DNA of 64,000 bases, taken from contig CATQJL010000316.1 of NCBI GenBank assembly GCA_958299035.1, positions 12,928,347 through 12,992,346 of the forward strand. Reading direction: 5' to 3'. Below are positions 11,631-22,344 of this stretch, one piece after another. The notes beneath the pieces are model-generated. The model saw nothing but the letters and a program-made list of their open reading frames with translations, did no database searches and was not told where the DNA came from. Each line of letters starts with the position of its first letter. Position 1 is the stretch's first letter. Position numbers and translations under genes: made by a program. This DNA comes from Cylicocyclus nassatus (lineage: Eukaryota > Nematoda > Chromadorea > Rhabditida > Strongylidae).

Positions 11631-12175
11631 GTTATGAGGCCTCCTCCCCTATGACTCGCTCCAACCGCAGGTCTAAGGGAAACACAACAGTAACTACTAG
11701 AGGTCGTGTGTTGAAATGGTAAGCGTCTCGCTCCATAAACTGATGGTCAGGGTCTCGATTCCTATTGCGTGTTTTTCGTTTTGCAAGTCCTCAGCACTGT
11801 TCAGAATACACTTTTGTTAATAGTGTATTCAAACTGCGGCGTACTAGTTTCACCATAGAAACTTTACATTTTGGATTTCTCAAATGCTGCCCCGTTTTCG
11901 ATTGCAAATGATTTTTGAGAGGGCTCGGGGCAGAACATCTTCGATTTATGATAACCCCACTCACCAGATGCACCTAGACATGATCGAACACTTGTGAACC
12001 ATGTTTGGCTTTCTGGACTACCTTTGCAAAACGAAAAACACGCAATAGGACACGAACCCAGGACCATCAGCTTATAGAGCGAGACACCATTTAACCACCC
12101 GACCTCTGTTATTCATTTTCGTGTTTCCACTAGACTAGCCGGTAGAGCTAGTCATAGGGAAGAAGGCCTCATAAC
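11631..12175. mobile_element. Fold-back element carrying two tRNA-Met-like arms
   Basis: Inverted ends GTTATGAGGCCT. Each arm contains a tRNA-like block, at about 11,702-11,773 (+) and 12,045-12,105 (-), facing tail to tail. The left block keeps CTCCATAAACTGATGG, compatible with a CAT anticodon region of elongator tRNA-Met. The right block has an A-box-like GGTTAAATGG and B-box-like GGTTCGTGTCC. Both are followed by TATTGCGTGTTTTTCGTTTT. The blocks are not functional tRNA genes (no paired acceptor stem); they look like SINE heads. Confidence 0.7.
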
Positions 12176-12239
12176 CAGGGTCAAGCAAGGGGTGTGGCAC
12201 ACGATCGCTGGTTACGACCCCCCCCTGGACTATACCCTT

Positions 12240-12572
12240 AAGATAGCATTACTTGGAGGCCCTGTCAAACATAATGGGCAACATATCCATAATGAGCATG
12301 TTAATTAACCCCTGTAGACAAAGTTTGAGCGAATTCTGAAGATTCAAGATACTAGGCTACCTAAGTGAAATGGTCAAATTCCAACATGGTTAACTTTGTT
12401 TCAAAGGTGAATTAGCTATCCGTTTTCGCACTCAAGACAAAGCACTACTCCTTCTTTGTCCACCTCAGGAATCCCGCTTCAGAAGACATTTAAACTGTGG
12501 AATTAGAAGCCAACCAAAATCTCGTTTTTCCCATTTTTCGCTTTTGATCGCTGTGCTTTCACCAAATATTAC
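12240..12572 (+). repeat. Dispersed repeat shared with 4,200-4,560
   Basis: Same family as the 4.2 kb repeat, same orientation. Its right end runs into the left arm of the 12.57 kb palindrome. Confidence 0.55.
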
Positions 12573-12870
12573 TCAGAGCTAAGAAGACGAATAAGGCTCA
12601 AATCACTCCTGTGAAAACTAGGTGATCTAAGCTACCGATCTATATAAATACTGTCCGCTAAAAATGTTTTTTTGATATAGTTAATGGCCTGCGGCACCCC
12701 CCCCCCCCTCAAAACCTGCGGCAGCCGCAGGTTTTGAGGGGGGGGGGGGTGCCGCAGGCCATTAACTATATCAAAAAAAGATTTTTAGCGGACAATATTT
12801 ATATGAAATAGCCTAAACCTCGTAGATTCCATTGGGATGTTTCGAGCCTGATTCGTCTTCTTAGCTCTGA
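12573..12870. repeat. 298-bp palindrome with perfect poly-C/poly-G core
   Basis: Outer arms of about 80 bp are diverged inverted copies (TCAGAGCTAAGAAGACG on the left). The inner part, about 12,651-12,795, is nearly perfect, with one- to two-base differences. It has a run of about 13 C, then CTCAAAACCTGCGGC, the complementary sequence and a run of G. The contrast between diverged outer and near-perfect inner arms suggests recent gene conversion or repeated replication slippage at the core. Confidence 0.8.
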
Positions 12871-13079
12871 CAAGGAGAGGATACTTACAAGGGAAGGATA
12901 CTCGGTCGAAGTGGCCATTTGGAATGAGCTGTATATTAGGAAACCGTCCTCCGTTAGGCAAACTCAAAACTACTTTCGCTAGGTGCCGAGCGGTTCTGTG
13001 GGGGGAGTTACAAAGCCATTTTTCTCCGGCGCAGCCAGCGCACCCAGTGATGAGCGAGGCGCTAGTGTAGCGCAGCAGT

Positions 13080-13152
13080 GTGGCAGTGGCGCAGTGGCAA
13101 CGCAGCGGACTACGAAGCAGATGGTCGAGGGTTCGAGTCTTGTTGCTGTTAT
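13080..13152 (+). repeat. tRNA-Arg(ACG)-like SINE head, left arm
   Basis: A box TGGCGCAGTGG and B box GGTTCGAGTCT are at normal tRNA spacing, with GACTACG in the anticodon position. It is followed by a T-rich tail TTATTTTGTTTTGCAG. The acceptor stem does not pair well, so I call a tRNA-derived retroposon head, not a tRNA gene. Confidence 0.65.
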
Positions 13153-13904
13153 TTTGTTTTGCAGTTCTGTAAAAACTCTATTGGGTGACAGCAAACGAGA
13201 AATACTATTTCTAGGCAGTCGAAACAAGCCAGTTACTGCAAAAAGTCACTATTTCTACAATAAGCCATAATCTTTTACAGTATGTAAATCTGTGGAGGTT
13301 ATGATGTCACAACAATAGGTTCAAATGATATATTAACATGTATGGAATACAACCCCAAAATGCTCAAAGCAGAAGAGCTTCTCGCAACGCGCGCACTTGC
13401 AAAATTGCAATCGATTCACATCCCATTTATTGGCTCTTGATCTGAACTTTACCTTGCATCATAGGGATTCCATTCTGAAGATCTTATCGCTCATTTACAC
13501 ACAATTTTGCTCGCCTCGATTCAAAAATTTGCTTTCATACCCATGGATGCAGCCGCATACATTGACAACCACCCCGGCGAATTCGAGTCTCCTATTCAGT
13601 ACTGTTTTTCACCGACTTTGATAGGCTATTGTGAAGCTGCTGATTGTCATCGTTTTATTTTATCCGATGTGCGCGCTGCGGGAAGCTCTTACACTTTGAG
13701 CATTTTGTGATTGTATTTACATGTTAATATATCACTTGAACCCTTATTGTATCATAACCTCCACAGATTTACATATTTTAGAAGATTATAGCTTATTGTA
13801 GAAATAGTGACTTTTTTGCAGTAACTGGCTTGTTTCGACTGCCTAGAAATAGTATTTCTCGTTTGCTGTCACCCAATAGAGTTTTTACAGAACTGCAAAA
13901 CAAA

Positions 13905-13977
13905 ATAGCAACAACAAGACTCGAACCCTCGACCATCTGCTTCGTAGTCCGCTGCGTTGCCACTGCGCCATTGCCAC
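13905..13977 (-). repeat. tRNA-Arg(ACG)-like SINE head, right arm
   Basis: Inverted counterpart of the left-arm block, nearly identical, including the A box, anticodon region, B box and the TTTTGTTTTGCAG tail. Confidence 0.65.
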
Positions 13978-14174
13978 ACTGCTGCGCTACCCTAGCGCCT
14001 CGCTCATCACTGGGTGCGCTGGCTGCGCCGGAGAAAAATGGCTTTGTAACTCCCCCCACAAAACCGCTCGGCACCTAGCGAAAGTAGTTTTGAGTTTGCC
14101 TTACGGAGGACGGTTTCCTAATATACAGCTCATTCCAAATGGCCACTTCGACCGAGTATCCTTCCCTTGTTAGT

Positions 14175-15081
14175 CGAAAGCACCAATCCAAATGAGACAT
14201 ATATCATCTTAAAGCGCTTGAAATGCTGATTCCAAATCTGCAGTCTTCAGTCAATCTGCAATCTGCAGTCAGTCAGTCAAATCTTCCAAAACAAAACCAC
14301 CGCGAAAACCCACCAAAAGCTCCGTGCCTTATCGCCTCACTGCCGCTTCCCGCTTTCCTAAACGATAGGAAGTGTCCGTAGCCCAAAAGCTTAGAGGTTA
14401 GCTTAGATCGTATACTACGACTATGTACGGCCACGTTTGTAAACTCTGGATAAAGGTTATAACCAATGAAAAGGCAAGTAACAGTTAAGTGGATGAGTAC
14501 GCAAGTACGCAGTGATACACACGCATAGATTGTTCTTTAGAACAGAAAATATGCTGATAATAGACCTTGAGGGTACAAACATTGATAAAACGAATCCATA
14601 TGGGGAGCGGCGACAAAGCAATACACATTCCACCGCGATGAATATATTCACAAACATGAGTGAGGAACTGCCAGTGTTAGCGCGCAATGCAGGGGTTTCT
14701 CATGCGAATCAACAATCCATTCGCGCCTGAGTATCGTTCAGGCAACTGTCAGTTCTGATCCAAACCCATTTTCCTTATGTTGTGCAACACTTCCTCTGGA
14801 ATTGTGTGCGTCTTCGTCGGTGACTGCAGCGCCTAAGAGAAGCTGTAATTGACTACGATTACAAACATCATGAAATGCCTGCAAAAGAGAGAGTAGTTGA
14901 AAATATATAGATATACCTCAAAGACAGACATTAGACAGAGAGAAACGCAAGACAAATATGGTACAGCAATTAGTGGAAGTATGAAAAGCCCTAATTTCAT
15001 TTCTAGGAGGTAGGGAGACTTTATCAAGCCTTGACGATAAAAAGAGACAGAAACTAGTTCCACATCACAGCTGTAAATAAT
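14175..15081. other. Intergenic, nothing secure
   Basis: A short CAGTC-rich stretch at 14,237-14,282 and a segment at 14,300-14,322 whose complement recurs at 17,193-17,215. No gene recognised. Confidence 0.4.
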
Positions 15082-15253
15082 TATCGTCGATTCGTTGACT
15101 GCGCGGACTGGACATAACCGCGGAGCACGCGCCGCGAGGTAAATCGCTTGCTCCAATACAAGATCGCCATTGTTCTGCTCTCGCAACATGTTAACCGCGC
15201 CGCATGTGGTCCGCAGCGCTTCAGCAGTTAGGACGGTCAACGAATCGACGATA
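15082..15253. mobile_element. Small fold-back element, 172 bp
   Basis: Perfect 18-bp inverted ends TATCGTCGATTCGTTGAC, with imperfect GC-rich internal pairing. The 169-codon minus-strand ORF across it is explained by the absence of stops in this GC-rich palindrome. Confidence 0.65.
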
Positions 15254-15337
15254 GCTGCGTTGACGAACGACTGCGTGCCAAACAATTTTCCGTAAAACTG
15301 TAAACCTTTTATGTGCTCACTGTACAAGTACAGTCGA

Positions 15338-15602
15338 TTCATTTCATATGATCATGTGTGCACCCGCACACACCGTCCATCTTTGGCGTCCCCATCTCGG
15401 ATTTGCGATCGCAAAAACGCGAGAGAGTGAGCAATTGCTATCGCTTACATCATTTAGAGATAAATAGTACCTAAAAAGAAAAGAAAACAGCGAGAAAACA
15501 TCAGAATCGCTTAACGGAAGGGTTGCGTCCTCCAAGAATCCAGGATGGGTACGCCAAAGATGGACGGTGTGTGCAATGGCACACATGATCATATGAAATG
15601 AA
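15338..15602. mobile_element. Fold-back element, 265 bp
   Basis: Inverted ends TTCATTTCATATGATCATG, with arms continuing through CACACACCGTCCATCTTTGG. No ORF of its own. Confidence 0.75.
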
Positions 15603-16236
15603 CCGACGGTACATCATTGAAAAGGTGCGCACTGTGTTTTGATGAATGCACTTGGCTTCGAAATGAGAATTTTACTTTTTGAAAAGGCCGATCGGTAGAA
15701 ACACGTGCGACGAAAACAACTTACGCTGTGTGTGGCACTCAGACTAAACCTCAAATCAATCCTTCCTCACTCAATGAACTTTGCGTACAACACGCTGGCG
15801 TGGAGTGAGCCGTGATGGTCGTTCGTTGCGTAAAAGGTCATGTTTTCGCGTGTAATCCGCTGAGGCTGAGAGTTTTTTCTCGAAAAAATTATAAACACAG
15901 GATTGAAGTAGCAAAGCATAGCGACGCCCTCTAATCAATAAGCATTTCGAAAATGGACGCATGCGAAACGCAATGATGCAGATCTTTGAGCGCAAAGAGA
16001 GCACGCTTGTAGTCGAATGATTTGACAGCGGCGAAAATGTTGAGAGAAAGGCACTTTTATGTTTACATTCGTAAAATGAGTGAATAGATGGTTTTTTACG
16101 GTTTTCGAGAGAGTTTGAAAAAGAGTTTTTATTACATTGTGCAGTGGATGTTTTGATTCAAAAACAAACGGGGCTTTCATTAAGCACTTCTTCCGGTTGG
16201 ATAGACAGTCAAACATAGAGAACAAAAGAAATCTGA

Positions 16237-16326
16237 TATATAAAGAATCGTTAGCTCAATTCAAAAATCTTCAAATAGCGGGGAACCACGACGAGTCCCG
16301 AAGCAAACGCTCTTCCAAATAGCGCC
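16237..16326 (+). repeat. Interspersed repeat end, shared with 36,573-36,655
   Basis: ATATAAAGAATCGTTAGCTC followed by about 70 bases matching the 36.6 kb copy. The homology continues after the MITE at 16,330-16,527, which interrupts it (TTCACTAGTA after the insertion). Confidence 0.65.
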
Positions 16327-16329
16327 TAT

Positions 16330-16527
16330 GGCCCCGGGCAGACTTCACGCGATTCGATCGTCGCGACTGAATCGCGAGGGGACAACTGTTACAACATCAT
16401 TCCATGCAGATCAACTTGCATTCGGTTGTGATACTTTTCCAGACCGAAATTTTTGAATGTGAAATGAAAATGAAAATCTTGGCGATTTGGTCGCGACGAT
16501 TAAGTCGCGTGAAGTCTGACCGGGGCC
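16330..16527. mobile_element. Harbinger-like MITE family C, copy 1 (198 bp)
   Basis: TIR GGCCCCGGGCAGACTTCACG, flanked by TAT repeats, with a TIR-proximal GATCGTCGCGA. A full copy at 40,501-40,733 has TTA flanks; a half copy is at 35,110. The 3-bp AT-rich duplication suggests PIF/Harbinger (inference). Confidence 0.8.
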
Positions 16528-16749
16528 TATAGGTACTGGTTCACTAGTACTTGAAATGAAGCACTGAATGATAACGAAAATGAAAAAAAGAAAAGCAAAG
16601 ATGAAAACAAAGATTAGGCAACAAGAAATGAAAAAATGACGCGAGCCCACGCTGCCAATCTCGTTTGCCTGCACATCTAACTTTTCTGGTGCGATCAACA
16701 ATGTCTCGAGCGAGCAACGATATGGCATCCAGTTGGCAGCCACAATACG

Positions 16750-17260
16750 GCGTTATGAATTAAGGCTGCCTGCTCATAGTATTGATGCGGCCCGCTGACA
16801 GAAATCTTGTATTCGCAGCCCCATCGTTTCACGGTCGCTGCCAGCTTAACGGAGTCGCTGCCTCATCGTCGCCTTTTGGCTGCTTTTGTAGGAATGAATG
16901 CGCTCTGCAGCTATTTTCTGACTCATGGAAGATTATAGCTGCCTGCTGGTAGCCCGTCGCTGCCCGCTCACCGCCATTCCTACAATGTCGTCGCCCGCTC
17001 ACTGCCACTTTTGCAGTATCGCCGCCCGCTCAGTGAAACTGCCCTTTATCGCCGCCGGCTGAGAGCCTGTGATTGTCTGAGTAGAAGCGAGCGGGCTACA
17101 AATATGGCAATGAGCGGGAGGCTAAAGCTGGCAGCGGGCGGACTGCTATGAGGGCCTCAGCGGGAAGCGAAAGTGGCCGCGATGAGGCCACCGCGCTTTT
17201 GGTGGGTTTTCGCGGTGGCTTTGTGGCCGCCGGCTGAGAGCCTGTGACTGTCTGAGTGTG
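16750..17260. repeat. Degenerate CGCTGCCCGCTCACTGCC-type repeat
   Basis: Multiple short degenerate copies of GCCGCCCGCTCA. A longer phrase, GAGAGCCTGTGA plus TTGTCTGAGT, also occurs twice (17,060 and 17,238). The wording resembles the element at 19,080-20,195, so this may be a decayed relative. Confidence 0.5.
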
Positions 17261-17959
17261 GGTCGGATTCTCCGTAGTCTTTTGGGGAAAAAATCAAAAG
17301 ATACCTTCGCGAATTTTACCAAACGGCTTATCGAAGGCGCTGATTACCAAAACATGATTTATTACAATTTTTGGCGTTATGCGGTAAGGTTACGGTAATC
17401 ATTTAGTACGAACCCAACATGGGATTTCATGAGAAGTGTGTTTGGGGCTATTTCAAGTGCTGATTACCATTATAGTGCCCACTTTGTCCGAAACTGTCCC
17501 ACAGTAGGGTTACGGTAACAGTACGGTAAAATTTTCGCAAAGTCCAAGAAACTGGTGTAAGAAGGCGGTATTAAGACTTGAAACTATCATTTTCGTAATC
17601 AGCATACTAAAAAGCTACATATTAAAATTTAAGCTCCCTGGGAGGAGCATTGCAAGAAATCAATGAAATCGAAAAAATTTTACTGGGCTAACATCAAAAA
17701 AATCAACAAATCTTTTGCTAGCCATGAATTTCTCGTGCATGTACGCTTGAATTCTCAGAAATAGCATCATTCCGCGAAGAATTTAGCTAAAGTTTGTGCC
17801 TTATCTCTATCTGCATTACACTTACCGTAATATTACAATACAGTGTCCCGACCCCGGACCACTCTTACTGGAACTTCGCCTAGGTATCTTCAATCATGTG
17901 CCAGAACCCCGTAGAATTCCATCGTAAACTGACAAAGATAGAGCTTCAAGAATCTTATG
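17261..17959. other. Intergenic, nothing recognised
   Basis: Contains repeated TACGGTAA words (17,393, 17,511, 17,521) typical of decayed inverted repeats, but no clear arms or exon. Confidence 0.4.
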
Positions 17960-18071
17960 ACCCATCGGTGGGTCGTATTGTCCGAAGCGGCAGAACACGT
18001 ACGATCCACCGGTGGGTCGTATTGTCCGAAGCGGCAGAACACGTTACGATCCACCGGTGGGTCGTATTGTC
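17960..18071. repeat. Minisatellite, about 45-bp unit x 2.3
   Basis: The phrase GGTGGGTCGTATTGT starts at 17,967, 18,011 and 18,056. Each unit contains a palindromic CCACCGGTGG and CCGAAGCGGCAGAACACG. The repeat gives rise to the repetitive minus-strand ORF read across it. Confidence 0.85.
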
Positions 18072-19079
18072 GTGAATGTGTTAAACACCAACGTGCGAGA
18101 AGGTTGAAAACATTGGGTCCCAAAGCGCTATAGGTTGTTGCAGGCGACAATGAGCGCGCATGCTCTCCTACATATCTTTACAAGCTTTTGAAGGAACTTC
18201 TCATCAAAATATACCTTACATTGTTGAAAACGACATGGAAGTTCCTTCAAAAATAATGAGCGCCTACACTTAGTACTAGGTTACTCTCTGGAACTCCCCT
18301 CAATGAAGAGCACCTGCAAAGTCACTAAAAATCTATTCGTTAAGGGCTGCTTATAGCTCCGCTTGGGGCAAGAAATATTCACAAAAAGTATCGCGAATTT
18401 CACTACACACGGCCAGCCAAGCTCGGGAAAATCCAGCCCATCGTACACAACAATAATGCAAATTCAATTTAATATACAATATGCTTCACTTCGTTAGATT
18501 ATTACGAATTCAATTACTCGAGAGGCCACTCACGGTCTCTTCCGCTACTTTTGTCTGTGGTAGGCAAAATACATGGTCTTCACTCTTTTGTTGTGGAATT
18601 TTTTCGGCTCTAAATGTAGACGAATAAGCATCTCGATGTTGAACTGCAACTGGCTTACGGAGTTTTATCTGACTGTTTCATTGAACTTGCTGATGTGAGG
18701 GATTTTTCTTGAGCAGACTATAAAGCTGATTCTGTTCTAATAGTTCGCCTATATTGCACAGACTTACTCCTCCTGCAGGACGTCGTTTTCGAGCACAAAA
18801 TGCAATGGACTGTATAAAAACCATAGCGGTTAGAAAGCCAACCAGCATTTACGAGCTCATCAGGATGCAATGAACCTTCGTAAGTTCAGCAATGAGTTAG
18901 AATTAACATCGGACAAAAACATTTTGGGAGTGTACGGCGATTCACACGACATTATACTGTTTGAGCACTTTCATACAACGCCCCTCACAGGTGACACAGC
19001 GGTAACTTTGAACGAACAAACAGCTAGGGGAGGGAGGGCGGGGGGGGGGGGACTGCGTGTGCGGCGTATCTAGGCACCG

Positions 19080-20195
19080 CTCAGATAATCGCCGGGAGCA
19101 GGCGGCCATGTGAATTTTTAGCAAACGGGCACCGGAAAAATAGTTCGCTGATTTCTTGCGGTCCGCTTGCAGAAATTTGTAATAATTTTGGCCAATTTTT
19201 GGACGAACGCTCGGAAAACTATCGCGGTCTTTCTGTGGATAAGTTGCGGGCCAGTTGCCGCATTCTCGCGGACTTTCCGCGAGAATATGCAAAAGTTGGA
19301 GGCCGCACGGTAATTTTTGAAGGAACGCACGCCCGTAGGTACCTTCCGCTCAAAGAAGGTACCTCAAACTCGGGTATTTGAACCATCGATGACACCTCGC
19401 CATGTAGAATCTCACCCTTGCTCGGCGTACGCCCAAAACTTAGTAAAAAGAGTCCGAGCGCTTGCTGAAAGTTGGGCCAGCTTTCAAAGAAATTATTTGC
19501 CGAGAGCTTGCAGAAAATGCTGTATTGCTGCCAGCTGGCTGATTATGCGACCGTAAAGGAAGTGCCTCCCGCTGAAGGTTTGGCCACGCCCCAAAATTTT
19601 ACTGACCACTCAGATAACCGCCGGGGGCAGGCGGCCATGCGAATTTTGAGCAAGCGCGCACCGGAAAAATAGTTCGTTGATTTTTTGCCGCCCGCTTGCA
19701 GAAATTTGGAAGAAAGTTGGCGAAATTAAAGACGAATGTTTGAAGAACAATCGCGGTTTCTTTACGGATCAGCTGCGGTGCAGTGGCCGCATTCTCGCAG
19801 ACTTTCCGCGAGAATATGAAAAATTTCGAGGGCCGCACGGTCCTTTGTGGAGGACCGCGCAGCCCCCAGGTACTTTCCGCTGGGAGAAAGTACCTCAAAC
19901 TTGAGTAATTAAACCAACGGTGACACCTCTGCCACACAGAGTCTTACCTGCGCTCGACGTACGCCCGAAATTGCCTAAAAAGAGTCCGAGCGCTTGCTGA
20001 AAGTTTGGCCAGCGCTCGCTGAGAGAAATTATTTGCCGAGCGCTTGCAAAAAATGCTGTATTGCTGCCCGCTGGCAGAATATGCGACCGTGAAGGAAGTG
20101 CCGCCCGCTGAAGGTTTGACCACGCCCCAAAATTCTGCTGACCGCCTGCAGAAAAGCGCGAGGTTGCGGACCGCCTGCCCCGGCGATTATCTGAG
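19080..20195. mobile_element. Element family D, internally duplicated (529-bp unit)
   Basis: Terminal inverted CTCAGATAATCGCCGG. The interior consists of two diverged direct copies starting at 19,080 and 19,609, aligned along their whole length (for example ACTTTCCGCGAGAATATG and AGTCCGAGCGCTTGCTGAAA in both). The first copy lacks the 3' terminal 60 bases. The single-unit relative is the palindrome at 59,999-60,317. Non-coding; ORFs are read-through. Confidence 0.8.
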
Positions 20196-20728
20196 AGGTT
20201 GGCTATCAAATACTATTGCGCAAAACTGCCGTCTCTTCCATTTTTATTATGTTCAGCATTTCACTAACACTGCAAAAATTCGCCAGATTCTGACATTCCC
20301 CCCCCCCCTTGCGAATCATGTATTTCCAAGGTTGTTGACAATCTACTCGACTTCTTGAGAGCGATCTCAATTTGTCTTAAACTAACAAATCTTTTCTATC
20401 AGGTCAGTGAATCAGCCTCTAATAAAATTTTGGCTACAGTAACAGTTCCACATGATTGATTCAGTCTGTGCTCAACCTCTTTTTTGTTTCGAAACCGTGG
20501 GACCAATTTCTCCATTTTTCTAAAAATGCATAAATCAAATCCTACATATAAGACGTTTTAAAGTATGCTTACAATTCATGACTTCCCACTGAGTCTTTTG
20601 CCGACATTTGAGTACCACTCATCAGAACTAGCTTGACTTATTGTTAGAGTCACTGCACAGTGCTAACCATTGATCTCTCGTCATTGATGTTGTACGATAG
20701 AATTAGGATAAAAACTTTGAGAAGGGTA

Positions 20729-21512
20729 GTATATACAATACGTTTAATGAGGCCAGCGCCGCGTAGTCACACCTCCATGCGCGAGCGTTACCGTACGCGC
20801 AGCATGCAAGGACCAAGCTGTGCACAACATTGCGGCCCTTGTTTTTATAATTGGAACTTGTGATTTTCCGTTTTCGCAGCAGGCGGATTGCCATTTTTCT
20901 TGCTTCTATGCTCACAAGCGATCTTCTTGATACCGGATATGATTTTTGCAGCATAGGACGAAAGTATATCATTTAGGCGTTTTCTTTATGACATCTTTCG
21001 TTTCATTCCGGCGCCTTCTTCGGATGGCTGATTTCGAATGATCCATTAATCTACTCGTGTTTCAGCGGACATAATCGTATACCGTTTAAGTTTGAGTGAA
21101 CAGCGCCAACGCGGTGTTCACTCAAACTATTCTCTCAACCTGTACTATGTACGATTACACCTCACACATTCACTTTTAGCTGTAAGGAGGAAGAACACCA
21201 GCCGTTTTCAGAATTCTTAAATGATGTGATTCAGATTACATCTTCTTTTAGACCTCAAACCTCCATTTGGTCTTCTATTCTCTCGATGATACTTTGAGAG
21301 ATCTCAAGAAGTACTTAAGCAGAATTTCAGGCAGTAGAAGCTCAAAAATTTGGAAGCAGACAATGAATAAGCTAAGAGAGAAGCAGGAAGACTAGCTAAA
21401 ACAAGGACCACGTCGTCGACATGGTCCCTGCACGCTGCAGCACACAGTAGCGCTCGCGCGCAGGTGTGTGACTGCACTACGCAGCGCTGGCCCCATCAAA
21501 TGCATTGTAGCA
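20729..21512. mobile_element. Fold-back element with GC-rich arms
   Basis: Arms 20,729-20,822 and about 21,414-21,512 are inverted and about 75-80% alike by eye (GAGGCCAGCGCCGCGTAG against its complement). Outer limits uncertain. Confidence 0.6.
21089..21128. repeat. Perfect 14-bp hairpin
   Basis: AGTTTGAGTGAACA, 12-base loop, exact complement. Lies within the fold-back spacer; no gene nearby. Confidence 0.7.
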
Positions 21513-21604
21513 TAGCAGTTTTTTTCTCAATTGATAAAAAGTTGAAGATAAAATGGCTACTAACCGAAAAACGAAGGCAAGGATTCCCGTTTTGACGGCT
21601 ATTA

Positions 21605-21640
21605 GGTTGTTTCGAAAGTTCGTTCGTACAGTTTTCAAAA
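21605..21640 (+). repeat. Solo mariner-like terminal repeat
   Basis: TTAGGTTGTTTCGAAAGT, flanked on the left by TA, matches mariner-type ends and resembles the TIR at 6,412. No partner TIR or transposase motif found downstream. Confidence 0.5.
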
Positions 21641-21985
21641 AAACCTGACTTTTTTCTATGGCACCGTTTTACTCAAGTTAGATTTTATTAGAAAGTGTAA
21701 ACTTTCTAAAAGTGGCCTAATAGCTTTCCGCTAAGTTGAAATGTTTCACTACTGTAGACTTTGTTGTGTACTGCTTAAAGAATATTTCATCGACATGATC
21801 TCAGCTGATACTGAGGATGTTTTTTTTTTTGATAATGTCACTGAAAAAAATAAAGATGCAATGGGTTCCCTATGGAGGACAGGCCTGCAGCTGATCGCAC
21901 TGTTGGGACCAGTTTTCTGTTAGCAGGTTACTTATGGTCAATAGTTGTTGGACTAGTTGGAATAGTTGCCGAAATTACCAACATA

Positions 21986-22342
21986 CAGTCGAGTAGATTT
22001 TCCGCTTAATATAGTGTGCTTGCACTGAAGGTGAAATGCGGTAAAATTTGCGCGTGAACAACTACCACGCCAGTAATGCCAACATTTTGCGCGCGCAAAT
22101 GGCCGGCGTCACAGGCGTAGATATGAGCAGCTCCACAACTTTGGCGAGGCGGAGCTGCGCTAGCGTGCCTTGCGTTGCGGTTGCCCCTGTGCTGAGGCAT
22201 ACCTGATCCATCGATCTTTGGTGAAGATCACACCCCGCCTCGCCAAAGTTGGGAAGTCGACATTATTTCTTTACGCGCAAATTTTACCGCATTTCACCTT
22301 CAGTGCAAGCACACTATATTAAGCGGAAAATCTACTCGATTG
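21986..22342. mobile_element. TA-flanked fold-back MITE, 357 bp
   Basis: TIR CAGTCGAGTAGATTTTCCGC, with TA at 21,984-21,985 and 22,343-22,344. Arms of about 70 bp extend inward; smaller inner arms contain CGCCTCGCCAAAGTTG. Tc1/mariner-type by target preference. Confidence 0.85.
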
Positions 22343-22344
22343 TA

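Larger units (their letters stand above)
12888..14169. mobile_element. Fold-back element with tRNA-Arg-like arms, 1,282 bp
   Basis: TIR CAAGGGAAGGATACTCGG, flanked on both sides by TTA (12,885-12,887 and 14,170-14,172). Arms of about 420 bp are nearly identical and flank a unique 430-bp centre. Each arm carries a tRNA-like block (13,080-13,152 + and 13,905-13,977 -) with A box TGGCGCAGTGG, anticodon region GGACTACGAAGC and B box GGTTCGAGTCT, resembling tRNA-Arg(ACG). The TTA duplication suggests a PIF/Harbinger-type mobiliser. ORFs of 80-95 codons in the arms are read-through. Confidence 0.85.

Noticed and set aside
13080..13152. Functional tRNA-Arg gene
   Set aside because: A and B boxes are present but the acceptor stem does not pair and the same block recurs inverted inside a transposable element.
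12979..14078. Four ORFs of 82-95 codons (MPSG..VGGVTKPFFSG and MFRLPRNSISRLL)
   Set aside because: They are the two strands of the same tRNA-bearing inverted arms, so the similarity between them is from the palindrome, not protein conservation.
14833..15342. 169-codon minus-strand ORF starting MNRLYLYSEHIKG
   Set aside because: Its best-looking part lies in a GC-rich 172-bp fold-back (15,082-15,253) that lacks stops on both strands, and its start lies in the TIR of the next element; no domain is recognisable.
18942..20358. Series of ORFs of 60-116 codons, including MWQRCHRWFNYSS
   Set aside because: They lie in the internally duplicated family D element and recur in both units; no motif.
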